From: Actomonas aquatica
Lineage (GTDB): Bacteria; Verrucomicrobiota; Verrucomicrobiia; Opitutales; Opitutaceae
Length of the DNA stretch: 64,000 nt
Direction of reading: 5' to 3'
Assembly: GCF_019679435.2 (NCBI RefSeq)
Contig: NZ_CP139781.1
Location: 4,125,753-4,189,752, forward strand
This document shows, one piece after another, positions 58,539 to 64,000 of the stretch; within the stretch, counting starts at the first letter, position 1, and every line of letters begins with the position of its first letter. Below the pieces are notes generated by a model that saw only the letters and a list, made by a program, of their open reading frames with translations, was not told the origin of the DNA and made no database searches. Made by a program: the position numbers and the translations under genes.

Positions 58539-59840
58539 ATGGTGCGCGGCAACCTGCTCATGCTCGCCGCGCTCTTTTCTCAACGACACCTCACCCGCAA
58601 CATTCTCGTCGCCATGGCCCTGGGCATCGCCCTCGGCGTGGGCCTCAACCTGTTGGGAGTCGATGCGGAGTCGCCCGGGTTTCTGGTGGGGCAGGTATTT
58701 CCGACCATCGGTGGGATCTTTGTGCGGCTGCTGCAGATGATGGTGGTGCCGCTGGTGTTGTTTTCGCTGATGACCGGCACGGCGGCGCTGGATGATGTGC
58801 GCAAGCTCGGTCGCATTGGCATCAAGACCCTGGCCTTCTATCTCGGGACGACCGCGCTCGCGATTACGATTGCGATCGGTCTGGCGGTGTTGGTGCAGCC
58901 GGGGGCCGGGTTCACGCTCAACTACGATCACGATTTTGCGGTGAGTGAGAGTCCGCCACTGGCGCAGGTGATCATGGACATTTTCCCGACCAACCCGATT
59001 CAGGCGATGGCCGAGGGCAAGATGCTGCAGGTGATCGTCTTCGCGATCCTGTTTGGCATCGCCATGTGTTTGGCGGGCGAGCCGGGCAAGCGGGTGTTGG
59101 CCATCGCCAACGACCTGAATGAGATCGTGATGAAGCTCGTCATGATCCTGATGCTGGCGGCGCCGTTTGGTGTATTTGCGCTGGTGGCCAAGACCTTCGC
59201 GCTGGAGGGGCTGAGTGCGATCGTGGCGTTGGGCAAATACTTCGGCCTGGTGGTGGTGGCGCTGGCGGTGCACGCTTTCGTGTCTTACGGCGGCATCCTG
59301 AAGCTCTTCACCGGGCTCGGCGTGATTAACTTCTTCAAGATGATGCGACGGGTGCAGTTGTTTGCCTTCTCCACGGCGAGCAGCAACGCGACCCTGCCGG
59401 TGAGTCTGGAGAACGCGGAGCACAATCTGGGCGTCAAACCCTCCATCGCGTCGTTCACGATTCCGCTCGGCGCGACCGTCAACATGGACGGCACGGCGAT
59501 CATGCAGGGCGTGGCGACGGTGTTCATCTCGCAGGCGCTCGGCATCGATATCGGAATCCAAGGTTACCTGATGGTGATTCTGACCGCGACGCTGGCCTCC
59601 ATCGGCACGGCGGGTGTGCCGGGGGTGGGGCTGATCATGTTGGCGATGGTGTTTCAGCAGGTGGGTCTGCCGATCGCGGCGATTACGGTGATTTACGGAG
59701 TCGACCGCCTTCTCGACATGGCGCGCACGGCGGTGAATGTGACCGGCGACGCGGTCGTTTCGGTGATCGTGGCGAAGAGTGAAGGTGAATTTGACCAGGC
59801 GGTTTACGACGCCGACGAGCCGGAGTGGCAGAAGGATTGA
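58539..59840 (+). CDS. Dicarboxylate/amino acid:cation symporter (DAACS family)
   Basis: About 433 residues from the ATG at 58539 with GAGG seven bases before it; the next ATG, at 58560, is also possible. The DAACS pattern is complete: VFPTIGGIFVRLLQMMVVPLVLFSL, FSTASSNATLPVSLENAE, FTIPLGATVNMDGTAIMQGV, and TLASIGTAGVPGVGLIML. The NMDGT motif and the Ser-rich hairpin bind substrate and Na+ or H+. GltP/DctA proteins take up glutamate, aspartate or C4-dicarboxylates. It stands alone and is followed by a hairpin. Confidence 0.95.
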   Translation: MVRGNLLMLAALFSQRHLTRNILVAMALGIALGVGLNLLGVDAESPGFLVGQVFPTIGGIFVRLLQMMVVPLVLFSLMTGTAALDDVRKLGRIGIKTLAFYLGTTALAITIAIGLAVLVQPGAGFTLNYDHDFAVSESPPLAQVIMDIFPTNPIQAMAEGKMLQVIVFAILFGIAMCLAGEPGKRVLAIANDLNEIVMKLVMILMLAAPFGVFALVAKTFALEGLSAIVALGKYFGLVVVALAVHAFVSYGGILKLFTGLGVINFFKMMRRVQLFAFSTASSNATLPVSLENAEHNLGVKPSIASFTIPLGATVNMDGTAIMQGVATVFISQALGIDIGIQGYLMVILTATLASIGTAGVPGVGLIMLAMVFQQVGLPIAAITVIYGVDRLLDMARTAVNVTGDAVVSVIVAKSEGEFDQAVYDADEPEWQKD

Positions 59841-59861
59841 CACGCGCGGTGAAACGAAAAA

Positions 59862-59886
59862 CCGGCCCGAAACGGGGAGGGGCCGG
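59862..59886. terminator. Hairpin CCGGCCC/GGGCCGG after the symporter gene
   Basis: A seven-base-pair stem around an 11-base loop lies 21 bases after the stop codon. On the plus strand A5 precedes it but no T-run follows, so on the minus strand it would be the better terminator. It may act in both directions. Confidence 0.45.
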
Positions 59887-60007
59887 CGTGGAGGGGCCGT
59901 TATCCGAGAGGATGAAACTTTGTGATGCGTGACGATTCCGCTCGCCGGGAGCGGTGGGGTTTTCACTTTCCAGCGCTCCTTTCCGAACTCACGTTGTCCC
60001 CCAGTTC

Positions 60008-61378
60008 ATGAACTCCATTTCCAACGAGCTGTTGATCCTGCTGCTGTTGCTCCTGATCAATGGCATCTTCGCCATGGCGGAGGTCGCGCTCATTTCGGCG
60101 CGCAAATCGCGCCTGCGTGAGCTCGCGGAGGACGGCGACAAGCGGGCCGAACGGGCGTTGGCGGAGGCGTCGGAGCCCTCGCGATTTTTGTCGACGGTGC
60201 AGGTGGGCATCACGCTCGTGGCGGTCCTGGCCGGTGCGTTTGGTGGTGGGGCTCTCACGACGCGTTTGGAGAGCTTTTTGGCCGGCATCGGTCCCCTGGC
60301 AGAGTTTTCCCATAGCATCGCGCTGACCATTGTGGTGGTCGGCATCACCTTGTCGTCGGTGGTGTTGGGTGAGCTCGTGCCGAAGCGCATCGCGCTGATG
60401 AAGCCGGAAACAATCGCGCTGATCCTGGTGGGCCCCATGCACAAGCTGTCGCGCATCGTGGCGCCGGCGGTGAACTTGCTGACGTGGTTGTCGGAGTTGG
60501 CGTTGCGGCCGTTTGGCCTGCATCGCGCGCCAAAGGAGGCGCCGGTGACCGAAGAGGAGGTCAATATTCTGGTCGAGCAGGGCATGACCGAAGGCGTCTT
60601 CAACGAGAGCGAGCGCGACATGGTGGCGGGCGTGCTGGAGCTCGATGAGATGCCGGTCACCTACCTCATGACGCCGCGGCCGAAGCTGGTGTTCCTGGAT
60701 CTGGCCGAGCCCGACGAAACGAATTGGCGCAAGGTCGTGGCCAGTGGTCACTCGCACTTCCCGGTCGTGCACGACAACCGCGAACAGGTGGTCGGCATGG
60801 TGTCGGTGAAAGCGATCTGGGCCAACAATGCCTTTGGGGTGCCGACGCAGTTGCGGCACCTGCTGACTCCGCCGCTCACCGTGCCGGAGACGATGATGGC
60901 GAGCGCGTTGCTCGAACAGTTTAAGGTTTCGGGCAAACACATCGCGCTGGTGGTCGACGAGTTTGGCTCCGTGGCGGGCATCGTGACGCTTTACGACGTG
61001 CTCGAAGCCATCGTGGGCGACATCCCGGAGTCGGGTCGCGACGACGAGCCGGAGGCGAAGCAACGCTCCGACGGCTCTTGGTTGGTGGATGCCACCTACG
61101 ATATCGACGAGCTGAAGGAGCTCACCGGCATCGACGAATTCACCCACGAGGAGGAAGCGGAGTTCCAGACGGCCGGTGGTTTTGTGATGACCCACTTCGG
61201 GCGCATTCCGTCGACGGGCGAAGCGTTTGAGCATGACGGCTGGCGCTTTGAGGTGGTCGACATGGACCGCCACAAGATCGACAAGCTGCTCATCTCCAAG
61301 TTGCCCGATGCGGCCGAGGACGACGGCGAGAAGCGCCGCGATCGCGACAACGACGGCGAAGAGCAGGTCGCGGGCTGA
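60008..61378 (+). CDS. CNNM/CorC-HlyC family membrane protein
   Basis: About 456 residues from the ATG at 60008. The DUF21 membrane domain (about 1-180) has LLLLINGIFAMAEVALISAR, then VGITLVAVLAGAFGGGAL. Two CBS domains follow (LMTPRPKLVFLDLAEPDE; VPETMMASALLEQFKVSGKHIALVVDE, then GIVTLYDVLEAIVGDI). The CorC_HlyC transporter-associated domain ends the protein (ELKELTGIDEFTHEEEAEFQT, then GFVMTHFGRIP). Such proteins export or sense Mg2+ and possibly Co2+. The gene is single. It ends about 30 bases before a repeat element. Confidence 0.93.
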   Translation: MNSISNELLILLLLLLINGIFAMAEVALISARKSRLRELAEDGDKRAERALAEASEPSRFLSTVQVGITLVAVLAGAFGGGALTTRLESFLAGIGPLAEFSHSIALTIVVVGITLSSVVLGELVPKRIALMKPETIALILVGPMHKLSRIVAPAVNLLTWLSELALRPFGLHRAPKEAPVTEEEVNILVEQGMTEGVFNESERDMVAGVLELDEMPVTYLMTPRPKLVFLDLAEPDETNWRKVVASGHSHFPVVHDNREQVVGMVSVKAIWANNAFGVPTQLRHLLTPPLTVPETMMASALLEQFKVSGKHIALVVDEFGSVAGIVTLYDVLEAIVGDIPESGRDDEPEAKQRSDGSWLVDATYDIDELKELTGIDEFTHEEEAEFQTAGGFVMTHFGRIPSTGEAFEHDGWRFEVVDMDRHKIDKLLISKLPDAAEDDGEKRRDRDNDGEEQVAG

Positions 61379-61410
61379 TCCGAACCGCGTCGCTCGGACA
61401 CCCCACGGCT

Positions 61411-61510
61411 CCTTATTCTTTCCTCTTTATATTTCCCTTTCTCTTCGGGGAGCGGATGGGTTCCGGCCTGGGGGGAGAAAGAAAAAGATAAAGAAGAAAG
61501 AGAAAGAGGG
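61411..61510. repeat. Polypyrimidine-core-polypurine repeat, copy A
   Basis: A pyrimidine-rich arm, the core TTCCGGCCTGGGGGGA (61461-61476) and a purine-rich arm form an imperfect inverted repeat. Over 24 bases of the right arm, 21 are identical to copy B (62598-62687). The element sits 18 bases beyond the stop codon of the SMP-30-like gene on the minus strand. Confidence 0.65.
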
Positions 61511-61528
61511 AGTCGGGCGGGGCCCGAC

Positions 61529-62584
61529 TTACCAGCCCCGGCCTAGCCAAGTCGTTTGGGTGGGGATGCGGACGAGGGAGTCGTCGGCGGTGAGGAAGAG
61601 GGTGGTGCCGTCGGGGCCGCCGAAGGCGACGTTGGCGGTGCCGCGACCGGTGAGCAGGGAACCCAGGTGCTCGCCGTCGGGGCTGAGGATGACGAGGCCG
61701 CCGGGGCCGGTGGCCCAGACGAAGCCATCGACATCCACTTTCAGGCCGTCGAAGCCGCCGCGACGGCCTTGCTCGCGCAGCGGGCGACCATCGAAGAACA
61801 CGCGTGGTTCACCGACGGCTTGGCCGGTGGCGTCGAGGGAGAGGGCGTAAATGTAGGGTGCGGCGCCGTCGGTGCTGCTGATGTAGAGGGTGCGTTCGTC
61901 GGGGGAGAGGCCGATGCCGTTGGGGCGGCTGATGGCGGCGGTGAGCAGGTGGACCTGGCCGCTGGGTTGGAGGCGGTAGACGCCTTGGTGGGGCAGTTCC
62001 TTGCCGACCTTTTGATCGGTGAGGCCGTAGGGCGGATCGGTGAAGAACAGGTCACCGGAACGGGCGCGCACGAGGTCGTTGGGGCTGTTGTAGCGGAGGC
62101 CTTCGAAGCGGTCGGTGAGGGTGGAGAAGGTGCGGCCGTCGGCGTTGAGGCGGGCGAGGCGGCGGTCGCCGTGTTGGCAGAGCAGGAGACGGCCGGCGGC
62201 GTCGAAGGCGAGGCCGTTGGCGCCCTCTTCGTAAGGCGCTTCGCTCATGAGGCCGGTATAGCCGGAGGGGTGGAGGAAGAGGCGGGTGCCGCGCGCGGCG
62301 GTCCAGGCGTAGGCCTTGTTTTCCGGCACGTCGGTGAAGAGCAGGCGGTCGTGGGTCGCGTCCCAGACGGGGCCCTCGGCCCATTCGAAGCCGGTGGAGA
62401 GCAGCTCCATGTGGGCGTCCGGCGCGAGGCGGTCGTCGAGAGCCGGCGAGAGGCGCTCGACGGTGCCGAAGACGGGGTAAGCGCCGGGCTCTTCGTTGAG
62501 GATGTGCGCGAACGTGGCGGTGACGGCCGAGAGGGAGAGCGCGAGAGCGGCGGTGGCGGTGGAAAGCAAGCGAGGGACAGGCAT
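61529..62584 (-). CDS. Exported SMP-30/gluconolactonase-like beta-propeller protein
   Basis: The 351-residue protein has a signal peptide ending TATFAH. The SMP-30/LRE propeller pattern is present: WAEGPVWDATHDRLLFTDVP near residue 67, where the Glu of EGP is a metal ligand, YNSPNDLVRARSGDLFFTDPPYG with the Asn and Asp ligands, and SRPNGIGLSPDERTLYISSTD near the end. Members hydrolyse lactones (gluconolactonase type). Export to the periplasm is typical of sugar-lactone users. Two copies of a repeat element flank the gene (61411 and 62598). Confidence 0.93.
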   Translation of the reverse strand: MPVPRLLSTATAALALSLSAVTATFAHILNEEPGAYPVFGTVERLSPALDDRLAPDAHMELLSTGFEWAEGPVWDATHDRLLFTDVPENKAYAWTAARGTRLFLHPSGYTGLMSEAPYEEGANGLAFDAAGRLLLCQHGDRRLARLNADGRTFSTLTDRFEGLRYNSPNDLVRARSGDLFFTDPPYGLTDQKVGKELPHQGVYRLQPSGQVHLLTAAISRPNGIGLSPDERTLYISSTDGAAPYIYALSLDATGQAVGEPRVFFDGRPLREQGRRGGFDGLKVDVDGFVWATGPGGLVILSPDGEHLGSLLTGRGTANVAFGGPDGTTLFLTADDSLVRIPTQTTWLGRGW

Positions 62585-62597
62585 GGGGCAGGAGAGG

Positions 62598-62687
62598 TCT
62601 TTCGTCTTTCTCGTTCTCCCTGAAGGGCGAAAGGCTTCCGGCTGGCGGGGATTACGAGAAAGATAAGGAGTAAAGAGAAAGAAGGGG
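62598..62687. repeat. Polypyrimidine-core-polypurine repeat, copy B
   Basis: It is homologous to copy A, with the core TTCCGGCTGGCGGGGA (62636-62651) and a right arm containing AAAGATAAGGAGTAAAG. The element begins 14 bases upstream of the SMP-30-like start codon, so it lies in that gene's leader. Confidence 0.65.
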
Positions 62688-62853
62688 GAGGTGGGGCGAG
62701 GGAGGGGCCTTTGACCGTTAACGCTGGGCCATCGCGTTTTGTGAACAACGTGTGGACAAGGGGGAACAACTCACAGCAAGTTGCGTTTGCTTTGTGGAGA
62801 GGGTCAGCCGACGTTGGCGAGCCTTCCACCACGACGATGAGCCGCGACGACAC

Positions 62854-63786
62854 ATGCAAGACCCCTTCACCGGCCAACCGACCTGCATCCAAGGTGGGCG
62901 ACTCCCCGACGAAGAAAGCTGGCGCGCGCTTCAACACGATCACCGGCGACGACTGGAAGCGCTCGCTCGCTTCCGCGCGGCTGCGGCGGCAGTCGGCATC
63001 GGAACGTATCCGGACGATGACCTCGTCCTCTGGGAACCCGACGAAATAGGGCTGCTGGCGGCGGCGGATCCGCTGTGGAGTGAACTCGATGAGGCAGCGC
63101 GGGCGTTTCGCGCGACCTTTCCGTTGATCGAGCTGGAGGACTTCGGGTTTCCGGCCGACGTGGAGGATTTGTTGGGCGAATGCAGTCCGCGCCTGCGCCC
63201 GATCAGCAGTGGGGTGGAGGCGACGGCGTTCGAGGCGGAGGATCAATCGATCTACAAGTTTTTCATGCCGCGCGACGATGGGCACATCGGCGGTAGTTTT
63301 GAGTTTTACCGCAGTGACGACGTGGCGCTGCAGGCGGAGGCGGCGGACGGGACGTATCAGGCGATGTTGGAGAAGTTTGACCTCATCCTGCGGCTGGGCG
63401 GCATGCCGACGGAGGTGGTGGGCGTGACCAAGCGTGAAGGCGTGCTGGTGACGAAGCAGACCCTGGGCGGGCTGTTGGGGGAAGGCGCGGACACCTCGGG
63501 CGTGCAACCGGCGGGACTCATCGCGTGGCCGTCACGGTTTCTGCGGGCGCACCGGGATCATCCGCGGCTGTATTTTGTGGACGGGGCGCCTTGGCTGGTG
63601 GCCGATCTGCACAGCAAAAACCTAGTGAAGGCGGCGGACGGGCAGCTGCGGGCGATCGATCTGTTGGCCGCGCCGTTGCCGCTCGATTTGGTGGCGAAGG
63701 AACCGCTGTTGGCCGACTGGCTGGAGCGCGTGAAGGCCGATGCGAGTGCGACGGTCCTGCGCGCGGTGGACGATGACGAGTTGTGA
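62854..63786 (+). CDS. Kinase-fold protein, polyvalent-protein type, orphan
   Basis: About 310 residues from the ATG at 62854; earlier starts are possible but lack support. The first 110 residues are charged helices. A Gly-loop-like segment follows (ISSGVEATAFEAEDQSIYKF, with Lys as the candidate ATP lysine). Later come FLRAHRDHPRLYFVDG and WLVADLHSKNLVKAADGQ, then LRAIDLLAAPLP, which correspond to the catalytic Asp/Asn and metal Asp of kinase-fold proteins. The order resembles the kinase-like domain of phage polyvalent proteins. Whether it phosphorylates proteins or small molecules is unknown. It is a single gene with no toxin-antitoxin partner. Confidence 0.55.
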   Translation: MQDPFTGQPTCIQGGRLPDEESWRALQHDHRRRLEALARFRAAAAAVGIGTYPDDDLVLWEPDEIGLLAAADPLWSELDEAARAFRATFPLIELEDFGFPADVEDLLGECSPRLRPISSGVEATAFEAEDQSIYKFFMPRDDGHIGGSFEFYRSDDVALQAEAADGTYQAMLEKFDLILRLGGMPTEVVGVTKREGVLVTKQTLGGLLGEGADTSGVQPAGLIAWPSRFLRAHRDHPRLYFVDGAPWLVADLHSKNLVKAADGQLRAIDLLAAPLPLDLVAKEPLLADWLERVKADASATVLRAVDDDEL

Positions 63787-63863
63787 GCGCGGCGGGGGTA
63801 GCGGCGGAGAGACAGGGACTTTTGTTAACCGCGGATGGATACCGGGGGGGGGCCGCGCTGAAA

Positions 63864-64000
63864 TCAGTCGGCGGTCTGCGCGAAGAAGCGGTTTTCCAGA
63901 GCGATGCAGAGGGCGTGGTAGATGGGCAGGTGGCGTTCCTGGATGCGTGGGGTGCTTGTATGGGGAACGCGGATACAGACGTCGCACAGGGGCGGCATCG
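63864..64000 (-). CDS. gmhA: Phosphoheptose isomerase, C-terminal end only
   Basis: The minus strand codes CDVCIRVPHTSTPRIQERHL and then IYHALCIALENRFF up to the TGA at 63864. That is the C-terminal signature of SIS-domain phosphoheptose isomerases (CIRVPS-xTxRIQExH). The N-terminal part lies beyond the right edge. GmhA makes D-glycero-D-manno-heptose 7-phosphate for the LPS inner core, in keeping with a Gram-negative envelope. The ATG at 63998 is internal to the family's usual sequence. Confidence 0.8.
   Translation of the reverse strand, partial: MPPLCDVCIRVPHTSTPRIQERHLPIYHALCIALENRFFAQTAD

Noticed and set aside
62751-62759. TGTGGACAA, a DnaA-box-like nonamer
   Set aside because: Only one copy, with no AT-rich stretch and no replication gene nearby, so it is not evidence of an origin.
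1-64000. CRISPR array, prophage, rRNA or tRNA genes
   Set aside because: No regularly spaced direct repeats with spacers, phage structural genes, or RNA gene signatures were seen on either strand.

Overview
The window is G+C-rich DNA from a free-living Gram-negative heterotroph. Four TonB-dependent receptors, a TonB protein, an ECF sigma/FecR pair, a PagL-type lipid A deacylase, many Sec signal peptides and several carbohydrate-active proteins show an outer membrane and a polymer- or oligomer-degrading lifestyle. The gene mix suggests an Opitutaceae-like member of Verrucomicrobiota. That is inference; there is no rRNA or other phylogenetic marker here. I found no tRNA, rRNA, CRISPR array, prophage or intact insertion sequence. 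About 54 protein genes are supported, including two cut by the window edges: a GH5 glycosidase on the left and the gmhA 3' end on the right.

Layout. 1-3.2 kb: truncated GH5 cellulase, a small exported protein, and a polytopic membrane protein. 3.1-15.6 kb: the most striking locus. A minus-strand cluster (LuxR-type regulator, cysteine-synthase-like protein 2, periplasmic M16 peptidase, cysteine-synthase-like protein 1, DsbD-type reductase) diverges from a TonB receptor plus an exported TlpA-like thioredoxin. A near-identical 14-bp dyad sits in both promoter regions. 15.6-18.4 kb: an attenuator-like leader, a sulfotransferase-like protein, a class IV aminotransferase homologue whose catalytic lysine is replaced by histidine, and a YitT-family protein. 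18.5-24.7 kb: ECF sigma factor, FecR, STN-containing TonB receptor and a second TlpA-like protein. 24.8-28.6 kb: aldo/keto reductase, then a GntR(YtrA)-ABC transporter operon with a perfect palindromic operator touching the regulator start codon. 28.8-30.9 kb: an IS481-like transposase homologue that has lost its DDE residues but keeps a long open frame, and an exported protein of unknown function. 31.1-36.8 kb: TonB receptor, PhoD-type phosphatase and GntP permease. 36.8-43.8 kb: Mpv17-like membrane protein, signal-peptidase-like lipoprotein, flavin reductase, GH50-like protein, apt, 2-hydroxyacid dehydrogenase, rsgA, and a TonB protein with a strong terminator.

43.9-48.6 kb: a run of hairpins, YhbY, a BtuB-like TonB receptor, an intergenic region with two 19-bp palindromes exactly 120 bp apart, and a SulP transporter behind an intrinsic terminator. 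48.6-54.9 kb: MtfA-like peptidase, nucleotidyltransferase, DUF547 protein, peroxiredoxin-like protein, glutaredoxin, PagL, AhpD-like protein and a divergent LysR regulator. 55-64 kb: hybrid histidine kinase, lipoprotein, dicarboxylate symporter, CNNM/CorC protein, SMP-30-like protein bracketed by two copies of a polypyrimidine/polypurine repeat, an orphan kinase-fold protein, and gmhA.

Functionally the window couples outer-membrane uptake (TonB receptors) to periplasmic processing (M16 peptidase, PhoD phosphatase, TlpA/DsbD thiol chemistry) and inner-membrane uptake (GntP, SulP, DAACS). The best candidate for an undescribed system is the 3.1-15.6 kb locus. The second best is the leader/sulfotransferase-like/Lys-to-His aminotransferase-like operon at 15.6-17.5 kb.
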